In this document: positions 18,728 to 26,510 of the stretch, in pieces
How positions within the stretch are numbered: the stretch's first letter is position 1
Layout of the letters: every line of letters begins with the position of its first letter
Assembly: GCF_019704555.1 (NCBI RefSeq)
Contig: NZ_AP024745.1
Span: forward strand, 1,980,001 to 2,044,000
Source of the DNA: Actinoplanes sp. L3-i22
GTDB taxonomy: Bacteria; Actinomycetota; Actinomycetes; Mycobacteriales; Micromonosporaceae
Direction of reading: 5' to 3'
Length of the DNA: 64,000 nucleotides
Made by a program: the position numbers and the translations under genes
Notes under the pieces: generated by a model
Seen by the model: only the letters and a program-made list of their open reading frames with translations
Databases searched by the model: none
Told to the model about the DNA's origin: nothing

Positions 18728-18762
18728 AAAGGGCGGCGCGCGAGAAGCGTGCCGCCTTTTGT
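18728..18762 (+). terminator. Terminator of the SUF operon
   Basis: A hairpin GGCGGCGCGC-GAGAA-GCGTGCCGCC with a run of four T at its 3' side (about 18732-18760) ends the operon. It is the clearest classical intrinsic terminator of the window. Confidence 0.8.
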
Positions 18763-18787
18763 CATTTTCCGGTGGTAGAAACCGGAC

Positions 18788-19543
18788 ATGACTCCGACTG
18801 CGCCCTTCCCCGAGCTGGTCACCCTGGTCGAGGAGCGGTCCGCGACGCTGCGGGCCGCCGCCGCGAGCGCCCCCGACATGGGTGCCCGGGTGCCCGGCTG
18901 TCCCGACTGGTCACTGCGTGACCTGGTCGCCCACCTCGGCGAGGTGCAGCGCTTCTGGGCGCTGGTGGTGACCGAGGCCGACCCGACCGGCCCGCCGCCG
19001 CGGGACCGCAAGGGCAGCACGTTCCCACAGAGCGACCTGCTCGAATGGTTCGGCGAGTCGACCCGGATGCTCGGGGCCGCCCTGCGCGCGGCCGGCCCGG
19101 ACACGCCGTGCTGGGCGTGGTGGCCGGCGGGGGCGGCGCCGTACACCGCGGGGGCGATCGCGCGGCATCAGGTGCAGGAGACGGCCGTGCACGCGTACGA
19201 CGCGCTGGAAGCCCTCGGCAAGCCGGAACCGCTGCCAGCCGGGGTGGCCGTCGACGGTGTCGGCGAGTTCCTCAGCACCTGTCTCGGGGCCCTCGGGGCG
19301 TGGCCGCACCGGCCGGCGCGGGTGCAGTTCCAGGCGATCGAGGGGCCGTCCTGGACGGTCGACCTCTCGCCGTCCGGGGCGACCGTGGACCCGGCGGCCA
19401 GCGGCGAGCCGGTGACCCGGATCCAGGGGACGGCCAGTGACCTGGTGCTGTTCCTCTATCGCCGGATCGCGCTGGAGGACGTCCGCATCGACGGGGACCG
19501 GGAGGTGGCCACCCAGCTCCGCACCTGGTCCCAGATCAACTGA
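18788..19543 (+). CDS. Maleylpyruvate isomerase/mycothiol-dependent enzyme family protein (TIGR03083)
   Basis: The 251-residue protein has the two-part MDMPI layout: an N-terminal DinB-like helical bundle with metal-ligand histidines in DLVAHLGEVQRFW near residue 44 and in IARHQVQETAVHAYDA near 135, then a C-terminal alpha/beta domain. Family members include mycothiol-dependent isomerases and transferases of actinobacteria, but most members have no known substrate. Mycothiol use fits the host lineage and is inferred. It is a single gene after the SUF terminator. Confidence 0.85.
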   Translation: MTPTAPFPELVTLVEERSATLRAAAASAPDMGARVPGCPDWSLRDLVAHLGEVQRFWALVVTEADPTGPPPRDRKGSTFPQSDLLEWFGESTRMLGAALRAAGPDTPCWAWWPAGAAPYTAGAIARHQVQETAVHAYDALEALGKPEPLPAGVAVDGVGEFLSTCLGALGAWPHRPARVQFQAIEGPSWTVDLSPSGATVDPAASGEPVTRIQGTASDLVLFLYRRIALEDVRIDGDREVATQLRTWSQIN

Positions 19544-19671
19544 CCCGCCCGCGCCCGCGCCCCGCGTTCGCCCGCGTTTGCCTCGGACCGCGCCCGCCCG
19601 CCGCCTGATCCCGCCCGTGCCCGGCCTCGATCCGCGGCCGGGCCGTGCGGAAACTCCGGCATCGCGCCTGG

Positions 19672-21228
19672 TCAGGACCAGGCGCGATGCAGGGCCACCG
19701 CGAGCCGCCGCAGCCACGGCAACTCGTGCCCCTCGGCGACCAGCTCCGGATACTCCAGGGCGAAGTTGTCCCACTGCACATCCGGCCAGCCCAGCACCGA
19801 CTGCGCGCTGAACTCGTCGGCCTCGCCCCCCAGCTCCGGCCGCATCAGGTCCCGGACCAGCGCGAGGTCGACACCGGTGTGCTCGGCCAGCAGCACCGCG
19901 TCGTACAGGTCCTTGCCCTGCGGATAGCGGTCGGTCGCCAGCCACAGCAGTTTCCAGGCCAGCGACAGCCCGGCGGTCGCCGCCGGCACCGGGCGCTGCA
20001 CACCGGGCACCCGAACCAGCTCCGGCGGGATCGGCAACTCCTCGCCGAAGACCAGGTCGACCTGCACGGACCCGTCCGGGATGCCGCGCTGCTGGAACGG
20101 GATCACCAGGCGGAGACCGTCGGCCCGCTCGTAGGTCCAGATCGCGGACCGCCCGACCCGGTCCGGTCGCAGCCCGGCACCGGGCCGCTGAGCCAGCTCG
20201 GCGACGACCCCCTCGATCAGCGCCTGCGCCTCCGCACCGCCGCTGGTGACGGTGGCCGGCGTGACCACGAAGTCCAGGTCACCCGGCTCCCGGGCGGCCG
20301 CGCCGACCCAGGCCGGCATGGCGGCGCTGCCGCGGAGCACCAGATACCGCCCCCAGAATCCGCCGGCCAGCACGGTGAGGACGTGTCGCAGCGCGGCCCG
20401 CCGGGCGGCCCGCCAGCGCTCGCCGACCTCCGGATCGTCGAAGACCGGCTCGCCGGCCCGGTAGGCGTCGGCATGCTGCTTCAGCGCCGGGTCGAAGACC
20501 AGCCGCTGCAGCACGCCCGTGCGCTGCGGCACCGCGTGATAGGTGGCCGGGAAGTCGCGCGAGTACTCCGGAGCGATCCGGTCCCGGCGGTCGTCCCGCG
20601 CGGCGGCGGAGCCCGGCAGCCAGCCGCTGTCCAGCCGCAGGTTGTCGTCGAGCACCACGTACTCCTGCTCGACCGAGACCACCTCGTGCCCGGCCGCCCG
20701 CAGCGCGCCGGCCAGCAGCTCGAGCCGCTCCGACGCGACCGCCCGCCCGACCCGGTGGCAGCGCTGGTTGACGAACCGGACCTCGGCGCCGTCGGCCGAC
20801 CTCGCCCGCGCGTTCCGCGACAGGCGGGCGCCGTGCGACTCGGCCAGCTCGGTGATCGGCCCGAGCTCGGTCCCGGCCGGCAGGCGCAGCTTGAGATGAT
20901 GCTCGAAATATCGATACGCCGGCTCGCCGTGGACGTCGGACTCCTGCTGGGGCACCCCGACGGCCCACGGCGTCGCCTCGATCTTGGCGCGGATCGGCTC
21001 CAGCCCGGCCGCCCGCAGCCGGTCGCACCAGTCCTGCACGGCGACGACCTGGGCCATGAACGTGCCGCTGCCGTGCAGGGTCAGCATCGGCTGCGACGCC
21101 GACTCGCCCCGGTCCAGCTCGATGTGCAGGAACTTCACCCCGTGCTCGGCCGCGAACCCGGCCAGCGCCCCGGCCTGCCCGGCCGGCACGGTCACATGCG
21201 TCTCGAAGTCCCCCGATATCTCTGTCAC
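19672..21228 (-). CDS. AbiEii-like nucleotidyltransferase with a duplicated N-terminal domain
   Basis: The protein has about 518 residues. Its C-terminal part is a nucleotidyltransferase of the AbiEii/AbiGii type: LRGSAAMPAW followed by PGDLDFVV near residue 318 gives the GS and D-x-D metal motif, VDLVFGEE gives a third acidic site, and KDLYDAVLLAEHTG near 437 is the family's helical signature. The first 190 residues contain two related units that start FETHVTVPAGQ and FEHHLKLRLPAG and each continue with a helix and strand; no family is recognised for them. No AbiEi-type antitoxin gene is adjacent, so a toxin role is not shown. The start is a GTG at 21226-21228. Confidence 0.75.
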   Translation of the reverse strand: MTEISGDFETHVTVPAGQAGALAGFAAEHGVKFLHIELDRGESASQPMLTLHGSGTFMAQVVAVQDWCDRLRAAGLEPIRAKIEATPWAVGVPQQESDVHGEPAYRYFEHHLKLRLPAGTELGPITELAESHGARLSRNARARSADGAEVRFVNQRCHRVGRAVASERLELLAGALRAAGHEVVSVEQEYVVLDDNLRLDSGWLPGSAAARDDRRDRIAPEYSRDFPATYHAVPQRTGVLQRLVFDPALKQHADAYRAGEPVFDDPEVGERWRAARRAALRHVLTVLAGGFWGRYLVLRGSAAMPAWVGAAAREPGDLDFVVTPATVTSGGAEAQALIEGVVAELAQRPGAGLRPDRVGRSAIWTYERADGLRLVIPFQQRGIPDGSVQVDLVFGEELPIPPELVRVPGVQRPVPAATAGLSLAWKLLWLATDRYPQGKDLYDAVLLAEHTGVDLALVRDLMRPELGGEADEFSAQSVLGWPDVQWDNFALEYPELVAEGHELPWLRRLAVALHRAWS

Positions 21229-21297
21229 GGCCGGGAGCCTAAGCCGTCCCTCCGACAATTTCGGCAAGATATCGAGCGGCGCGCATAGGATCCGGAG

Positions 21298-22155
21298 GTG
21301 GACACCTTCATCGCCCCCGATGGTCTCCGACTCGCTCTGCACCGCTCCGGCTCCGGCGAGCCGCTGGTGTGTCTCCCCGGTGGTCCGATGCAGGCCGGGA
21401 CGTATCTCGGGGACCTCGGCGGCCTCTCCGCGCATCGGCTGCTGTTGATCCCGGACCTGCGCGGCACCGGCGACTCGGGTGCGCCGGCGGATCCCGCGAC
21501 GTACCGTTGCGACCGCCAGGTCCCGGACGTCGAGGCGTTGCGCGAGCGGGTCCGCCTGGAGCGCTTCGACCTGCTCGGGCACTCCGCCGGCGCCAGCCTC
21601 GCGCTGCTCTACGCGGTCGCGCACCCGACCCGCGTGCGCCGGCTCGTGCTGGTCAACCCGAGCCCGCGCGCGGTGAACCTGGAGATCTCCGACACCGACC
21701 GGCAGCGGATCGCCGAGGCGCGGCGCGGCGAACCCTGGTTCCCGGAGGCGTTCGCCGCCCTCGAACGCGTGCGGACCGGCCGGGCCACCCCGGCCGACGG
21801 CCGCGCCCTCGCACCGTTCATCTACGGCCGCTGGGACGCGGAGACCCAGGCCTATTCGGCCCGCGAGGCAGGGCAGAAGAACAAGGTCGCGGCCGCGACC
21901 TACAACGCCGCGGGGGCTTTCAACCCCGATTGGGTACGGGCGGAGCTCGCCCGTCTGCCCGCATCCGTGCTGGTGATCGCGGGCGAGGCGGACATGCAGT
22001 TGCCGCCGAAGCACGCCGCCGAGTACGCGGGCCTGTTCCCGCACGCGGAAGTGGCGATGGTGCCGGACGGCGGCCACTTCGCGTGGCTGGACGACGCGGA
22101 CTGGTTCGTACAGAAAGTCATCGGGTTCTTAAAAAATCGATCAACAGTGAGTTGA
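21298..22155 (+). CDS. Alpha/beta hydrolase (proline iminopeptidase-like)
   Basis: The 285-residue protein has a complete hydrolase triad: the nucleophile serine in LGHSAGASLAL near residue 97, an aspartate in IAGEADMQLP near 231 and the histidine in DGGHFAW near 260. An oxyanion-type CLPGGPMQAG lies near residue 27. The layout resembles prolyl aminopeptidases and related esterases. The GTG start at 21298 follows a GGAGG that is very close. It is divergent from the nucleotidyltransferase and its last 38 bases overlap the convergent hydrolase gene. Confidence 0.88.
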   Translation: MDTFIAPDGLRLALHRSGSGEPLVCLPGGPMQAGTYLGDLGGLSAHRLLLIPDLRGTGDSGAPADPATYRCDRQVPDVEALRERVRLERFDLLGHSAGASLALLYAVAHPTRVRRLVLVNPSPRAVNLEISDTDRQRIAEARRGEPWFPEAFAALERVRTGRATPADGRALAPFIYGRWDAETQAYSAREAGQKNKVAAATYNAAGAFNPDWVRAELARLPASVLVIAGEADMQLPPKHAAEYAGLFPHAEVAMVPDGGHFAWLDDADWFVQKVIGFLKNRSTVS

Positions 22156-22861
22156 TCACGTCGGGTCGCTCCAGACTCGGCAGGTGACCGGCCCAGTCGA
22201 GCTCGACGTGCCGCGCGTCCGGCAGAGTCGCGGCCAGGTGCAGCGCGATGTCCCGGAAATCCGGAAGGTCGTGTTTCCCGGAGACCAGTAGCGTCCGCGC
22301 GACGATCGTGGCCAGATCCCACTCGACGTCGATCTGCTCCGGCTCCGGCAGATCCGGTGGCTGCAGCTCGAAGACCCGGCGCTGCATGACCCGCACCGCG
22401 GCCCGCTGCTCCGGCCCGGCCGCGGGCCCGAGCCACTGCTCGACGTTCACCTCCACCGCGCCGTCGAGATCCCCGGCACTCAGCAGCGCATCCTCCCGCT
22501 CGGCGAACGCCCGCCGCTCGGCGCTCTTCGGAAACCCGGGCAGCGCCGAACAGAGCAGCACCAGCCCGGCGACCCGCTCCGGCCAGCGCGCGGCGATCTC
22601 CAGCGCGATCTGCCCACCCCCGGAGGCCCCGACCACGGTCACCGGCCCCTCCGCGACCAGCTCGACAACATCCTCGGCGTCGTTCCAGGGCGTCCCCGGG
22701 AGCGGACTCTCCCCAAACCCCCGGAAGTCACACCGAGTCACCCGGAACCCAGCCGCGACAAGCGCAGAAACCTGCGAATCCCACATCCGTCGATCACAGA
22801 CGGTCGAGTGCAACAACAGGACACCGGGCCCATCCCCGGCCACATCACACGCAATCCTCAT
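22118..22861 (-). CDS. Alpha/beta hydrolase
   Basis: The 247-residue protein begins MRIACDVAGDGPGVLLLHSTV. The nucleophile elbow is GASGGGQIAL near residue 90, the acid is in VSGKHDLPDF and the histidine in DWAGHLPSLERP near 229. Substrate is unknown; the family includes 3-oxoadipate enol-lactonase and many esterases. The reading frame stays open far upstream through a repeat array, but that part is low-complexity Gly/Ala/Arg and is not accepted. Its 3' end overlaps the opposite-strand hydrolase by 38 bases. Confidence 0.87.
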   Translation of the reverse strand: MRIACDVAGDGPGVLLLHSTVCDRRMWDSQVSALVAAGFRVTRCDFRGFGESPLPGTPWNDAEDVVELVAEGPVTVVGASGGGQIALEIAARWPERVAGLVLLCSALPGFPKSAERRAFAEREDALLSAGDLDGAVEVNVEQWLGPAAGPEQRAAVRVMQRRVFELQPPDLPEPEQIDVEWDLATIVARTLLVSGKHDLPDFRDIALHLAATLPDARHVELDWAGHLPSLERPDVINSLLIDFLRTR

Positions 22862-22953
22862 CCGATCGACCCTAGTGACAGCCCCCCTCCACCCGCACCC
22901 GGGTTCCAGCCCACCCAGCCCCACCAACCACCCAGCCCCGCCAGCTACCCCGC

Positions 22954-23330
22954 GCCAACCGCCCCGCCCCGCGCCAACCGCCCCGCCCCGCGCCAACCGC
23001 CCCGCCCCGCGCCAACCGCCCCGCCCCGCGCCAACCGCCCCGCCCCGCGCCAACCGCCCCGCCCCGCGCCAACCGCCCCGCCCCGCGCCAACCGCCCCGC
23101 CCCGCGCCAACCGCCCCGCCCCGCGCTGCCGGCCCGCCCCGCGCCGCCCAGCCCTGCCGCCGTGCCCCGCGCCGCCTCGCGCCGTGCCCCGCGCCGCCTC
23201 GCGCCGTGCCCCGGCGCCGTGCCCCGGCGCCGTGCCCCGGCGCCGTGCCCCGCGCCGCCCCGCGCCCCGCCGCGCCGCCCAGCCCTGCCGGCCCGCCTCG
23301 CGCCGCCTCGCCCCGCCGCGCCAACCGCGC
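22954..23330. repeat. Tandem array with 19-bp period (array 1) and degenerate tail
   Basis: Nine near-perfect copies of a 19-bp unit beginning GCCAACCGCCCC start at 22954, 22973, 22992, 23011, 23030, 23049, 23068, 23087 and 23106. The array decays after 23125 into GCCGTGCCCCG-type repeats. The period is not a multiple of three, which argues against coding. Confidence 0.9.
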
Positions 23331-23489
23331 CGCGCCGTCAAACGGCCTCGACCCCCTCCGCCGCCGATGGCTGGTGTCCGTCTCCAGGGCGTGCGTCGGC
23401 TGCGGGTGATGGGTGGCTGAGGCCGGCTTTCCAGGCGGCGTAGCGGCTGGGTGCGGTGGGCGACGCCGGATTGCGGTTCCTGGATGGCT

Positions 23490-23555
23490 GAGGTTGCCCT
23501 GTCGGCCGTATTTTATTTCGGCAACAATTGAGGTTGCATTACCAAAGTCGGCAAC
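23490..23555. promoter_or_regulatory. Alternating GAGGTTGC / TCGGCAAC motifs
   Basis: GAGGTTGC occurs at 23490-23497 and 23530-23537; TCGGCAAC at 23518-23525 and 23548-23555. GTTGC and GCAAC are complementary, so adjacent motifs form dyads. The block lies 44 bases before the first possible start of the next gene, as expected of an operator cluster or a structured leader. Confidence 0.45.
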
Positions 23556-23598
23556 ATTCGCAGGATGTGCTGAAGAATGGCGGGACAAGCGCTTACAC

Positions 23599-24255
23599 AT
23601 GAGCCTCGGCGGCTGCCATGATTGTTCTATGACGCAGCTATCATTGTTTAGTAGGAGCCAAATCAGTGGCCTGCGGGACCGGACAGCATTCCGCAATTAT
23701 TCGGCAAGCCGCGACGAATTCCGCCGCGAACACGAAAGGCACCGAGCCTGGGGCCTGAAGCGCCGCCACGCCGAACGCCTACGCCAGATCCGCGCCCGAA
23801 CCACCGCACCGCCAACCGCACCGCCAACCGCACCACCCGCCTCGGGCACCGTCGCACCACCTGCGACCGACCCCGCCGCGGATACCGCCGCACGACCCAC
23901 CGACGGCCCCACTCCGCCCGCCGCCGTGCCGCCAGCCCCACCCCGGACATCGCCGCCCGCTGCCGCGCCGCCCGCTGCCGCGCCGCCCGCTGCCGCGCCG
24001 CCCGCTGCCGCGCCGCCCGCTGCCGCGCCGCCCGCTGCCGCGCCGCCCGCTGCCGCGCCGCCCGCTGCCGCGCCGCCCGCTGCCGCGCCGCCCGCTGCCG
24101 CGCCGCCCGCTGCCGCGCCGCCCGCTGCCGCGCCGCCCGGGGCTGTGCCGCGCGGGGCCGGCCTTGCCCCGGACGCTGCCTCTGTGCAGGACGCCGGGCC
24201 CCCGCAGGCTTCAGCCCTCGCGCATGGTGCCGGGCCCGCGCATGGTGCCGGCTAG
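23599..24255 (+). CDS. Orphan protein: basic helical head with a (PAAAP)n tail
   Basis: The first 60 residues are ordinary protein: MTQLSLFSRSQISGLRDRTA, then a strongly basic helix (EFRREHERHRAWGLKRRHAER). The rest is Pro/Ala-rich, with 12 exact copies of the pentapeptide PAAAP. The head resembles a small conserved Micromonosporaceae protein of unknown role, which I recognise only loosely. Two starts are possible: ATG 23599 (218 residues) or ATG 23629 (208 residues), the latter fitting the conserved head better. Codon use in the head and the leader is AT-richer than the neighbours. The 15-bp DNA period keeps the frame, supporting coding. Function unknown. Confidence 0.55.
   Translation: MSLGGCHDCSMTQLSLFSRSQISGLRDRTAFRNYSASRDEFRREHERHRAWGLKRRHAERLRQIRARTTAPPTAPPTAPPASGTVAPPATDPAADTAARPTDGPTPPAAVPPAPPRTSPPAAAPPAAAPPAAAPPAAAPPAAAPPAAAPPAAAPPAAAPPAAAPPAAAPPAAAPPAAAPPGAVPRGAGLAPDAASVQDAGPPQASALAHGAGPAHGAG
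23956..24135 (+). repeat. Twelve copies of a 15-bp unit inside the orphan gene
   Basis: The unit CCCGCTGCCGCGCCG is repeated twelve times without change and encodes PAAAP. Perfect identity implies recent expansion or ongoing homogenisation. Confidence 0.93.
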
Positions 24256-24283
24256 CAGTTGTCCCCAACGCGAGCCATCCGGG

Positions 24284-24455
24284 CGGAGCCCGCGCGGCCC
24301 TGCGGAGCCCGCGCGGCCCTGCGGAGCCCGCGCGGCCCTGCGGAGCCCGCGCGGCCCTGCGGAGCCCGCGCGGCCCTGCGGAGCCCGCGCGGCCCTGCGG
24401 AGCCCGCGCGGCCCTGCGGAGCCCGCGCGGCCCTGCGGAGCCCGCGCGGACGGGA
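24284..24455. repeat. Tandem array with 19-bp period (array 2)
   Basis: Nine copies of the 19-bp unit CGGAGCCCGCGCGGCCCTG start at 24284 and every 19 bases to 24436. The unit is unrelated to array 1 but has the same length. Confidence 0.92.
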
Positions 24456-24911
24456 GCCGCCCGAGCGGCTCCTATGCGGCTCGCGCGGACGGGAGTCGCC
24501 TGGCGGGGCCTGCGCGGCCCGCGTGGCCCCACGCGCACGGGAGCCGCCCGAGCAGCTCCCGTGCGGCCCCGTGCGGACGGGAGCCGCCAGGGCTGAGCCC
24601 GCGCGGCCGGCAACCGATCGGCCGCAGGCCGGCACGTCCGTTGAGGCGGTCACGTCCGCTGACGCGCGTCCGTCGCCGGCCGGAAGCAGCGCCCGCGGGC
24701 GTGCGCCGAAATCGCCCACTCGAATTCCGTCGAAAACAAATTCCACCTACCGTCCCCCGAGGGGAAATGATTCCTCCCGTCTAGTGAAAGCTGCTGACAC
24801 CTCCACCCTGAATGGCGAAATTTATCGCCACGACCCGCTGACTATTGACCCGGCCCCCAGTGGCCCCTCCGCAGACCATTATGGCAAATTCGGGAAGACC
24901 GCAGGGCCGCC

Positions 24912-24959
24912 TGTGGATAACCCATCGCCGCGGAAACAATCAGAGATGAGTCGTCCACA
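24912..24959. promoter_or_regulatory. Perfect DnaA box plus a one-mismatch box
   Basis: TGTGGATAA at 24912-24920 is a perfect TTATCCACA box on the minus strand. TCGTCCACA at 24951-24959 differs by one base from the actinobacterial box TTGTCCACA and lies on the plus strand. The two boxes face each other. Confidence 0.5.
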
Positions 24960-25015
24960 GATGACCCGCGAACCGCGATCACGGAGCCGAAGTGACCGGC
25001 TCGCGCCTCACCGGG

Positions 25016-25164
25016 TTCTTAAAACCGCAACCACCCACGGACATCGCCCTGGAGGGCTTCGCGTCCTGGGCGCGCCAGCGCCCTGCGAAGCCCGCAAGGG
25101 TCCCCGCGGGAGCGACGATCAGTTATCGGCCGCAGCCGAGGCAATGAAGAACTTGAATTTGATC
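25016..25164 (-). repeat. Dispersed structured element, copy A
   Basis: About 149 bp of the five-copy family, in reverse orientation. The central stem is perfect: 25054-25062 pairs with 25085-25093 (GGGCTTCGC/GCGAAGCCC) around an inner GGGCGC/GCGCCC-type hairpin. It ends about 50 bases before the histidine phosphatase start, so it could sit in that gene's leader. Confidence 0.85.
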
Positions 25165-25215
25165 CTCACGCCCCGCACCTTCCCGGCGACACACCGTCAC
25201 AGATAGGGTCCGATC

Positions 25216-25911
25216 ATGGCGACAGTCGCAGAACTGATCCTGATCAGACACGGGCAGAGCCTCGCGAACGTCCTCTTTCCGGAGGCCGATGCGCAGGAGC
25301 TGCTGGAGGTCGCCCTGAGCGGCCGCGATGCGGATGTCCCGCTGACCGATCTCGGTCAGCAGCAGGCCCGAGCGGTAGGCGCCTGGCTGGCCGCCCTGCC
25401 GGGCGATCAGCGCCCGGAGACGATTGTCACTTCGCCATATCTGCGGGCAAAAGAAACCTGGCGGCTAGCCGCGGAAGCCTCGGGCCTGGCGACCCCGGAG
25501 CCCCGGACGGACGACCGGCTCGTCGACCGCCTGCTCGGTGAGCTGGAGATGATGACCCGCGCGGCGATCGCGGCGCGGTATCCGGAGGAGGCCGAGCGGC
25601 TGTCCGAGTCCGGCATGTGGGAGTACCGGCCGCCCGGCGGCGAGTCGTTCGCCGACATCCGGGTGCGGCTGACCGCCTTCCTCGACGACCTGCACCGCGA
25701 GCACGCCGACCGGCGTGTGGTCGTGGTCGCGCACGACGCCGTGGTGCTGATGACCCGTGCGGTGCTCGAGGATCTGGACTGGGCCGAGCTGGCCGCGCTC
25801 GAACAGGCCGAGGGGTCGGTGCGGAATGCGTCGATCAGCCGGTTCGTGAACGACGGAAACAGTCTCAAACTTGACCGATACAACGTGATCGACCACCTGC
25901 CACCGGCCTGA
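25216..25911 (+). CDS. Histidine phosphatase (phosphoglycerate-mutase-like)
   Basis: The 231-residue protein carries the phosphohistidine motif LIRHGQSLAN near residues 8-17 and the second catalytic histidine in VVVVAHDAVVLM near 177. Other family residues are the arginine in TSPYLRAKETW near 78 and the acid in GELEMM near 110. Family members remove phosphate from small metabolites or sugar phosphates; this one's substrate is not evident. The ATG start is preceded by repeat element A. Confidence 0.92.
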   Translation: MATVAELILIRHGQSLANVLFPEADAQELLEVALSGRDADVPLTDLGQQQARAVGAWLAALPGDQRPETIVTSPYLRAKETWRLAAEASGLATPEPRTDDRLVDRLLGELEMMTRAAIAARYPEEAERLSESGMWEYRPPGGESFADIRVRLTAFLDDLHREHADRRVVVVAHDAVVLMTRAVLEDLDWAELAALEQAEGSVRNASISRFVNDGNSLKLDRYNVIDHLPPA

Positions 25912-25973
25912 ACCATCGAAACGACATCGACGAGTATCTTCCAAAGATTTCTTTGCATGGATAGGTTGGGTCG

Positions 25974-26510
25974 ATGCCCGCACCCTCCGGCGCGCCCGGT
26001 CCGCACACGTTGCGTGGCCTGGCGCACCCGCTCCGCGTCCGGATCCTCGCCCTCCTCCGCGAGCACGGCGCCTCCACCGCCACCCGCGTCGCGGAGCGGC
26101 TCGGCGAGTCGTCCGGAGCGACCAGCTACCACCTGCGCCAGCTCGCCGCCTATGGCTTCGTCGAGGACGTGCCGGGGCGCGGCGCCGGCCGGGAACGCTG
26201 GTGGCGGACCGTCGCGCGGCGCAACGACACCGCCCACCACCTGCGGGCGGCCGCGGCCGACGGCTTCCACCGGCTGCACGAGTTCCTCGGCGGCGCCGAC
26301 GACATGCCACCCGAGCTGCTGGCCGGGGTCGCGATCGACGACCTCACCCTGCGGCTGACCCCGGCCCAGGCGGTGGAGCTGGTGTCCCGGATCCGCGCGC
26401 TGCTCGGCGACCTGCCCACCGAGCCCGGCAGCGAGGAGTTCGTCGTGCAGTGGCAGGTGTTCCCGCGGCTCGCCCCGCGGAGGCAGGCGTCGAGGAGGAA
26501 CCAGCGGTGA
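25974..26510 (+). CDS. ArsR-type winged-helix transcriptional regulator
   Basis: The 178-residue protein has a winged helix at residues about 10-75 (LRGLAHPLRVRILALLREHG, then TRVAERLGESSGATSYHLRQL as the recognition region) and a C-terminal alpha domain of about 90 residues. No arsenic-type cysteine pair is visible, so the signal is unknown. The GTGA overlap with the downstream transporter indicates that it controls, and is co-made with, the efflux gene. An ATTT-rich leader with CAAAGATTTC near 25942-25950 is the only AT-rich promoter-like stretch. Confidence 0.88.
   Translation: MPAPSGAPGPHTLRGLAHPLRVRILALLREHGASTATRVAERLGESSGATSYHLRQLAAYGFVEDVPGRGAGRERWWRTVARRNDTAHHLRAAAADGFHRLHEFLGGADDMPPELLAGVAIDDLTLRLTPAQAVELVSRIRALLGDLPTEPGSEEFVVQWQVFPRLAPRRQASRRNQR

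Larger units (their letters stand above)
22862..23598. other. Gene-free stretch: tandem array, degenerate repeats, then AT-rich leader
   Basis: The first half is a C-rich tandem array and its decayed continuation up to about 23340. The second half (about 23490-23600) becomes strikingly AT-rich for this genome and carries spaced GAGGTTGC and TCGGCAAC motifs. Long open frames on both strands here are composition artefacts. Confidence 0.6.
24256..25215. other. 960-base gene-free stretch with array 2, DnaA-box pair and repeat element A
   Basis: The stretch opens with a 19-bp-period array, continues with GC-rich decayed repeats to about 24690, becomes AT-richer at 24710-24960, and ends with a copy of the dispersed element just before the phosphatase gene. 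Open frames across it are repeat-driven and not credible. Confidence 0.6.

Noticed and set aside
22862..23341. A 5' extension of the minus-strand hydrolase through array 1
   Set aside because: The extension is Gly/Ala/Arg low complexity created by a 19-bp array; the hydrolase fold begins cleanly at the ATG 22859-22861.
23130..24460. CRISPR array, because of many short regular repeats
   Set aside because: The units are contiguous with no unique spacers, there are no cas genes, and the repeats are of simple GC composition.
23663..24613. Minus-strand frame of AARQR-type repeats opposite the orphan gene
   Set aside because: It is the complement of the PAAAP array. The plus strand has the better head sequence, leader motifs and a start consistent with a conserved protein.
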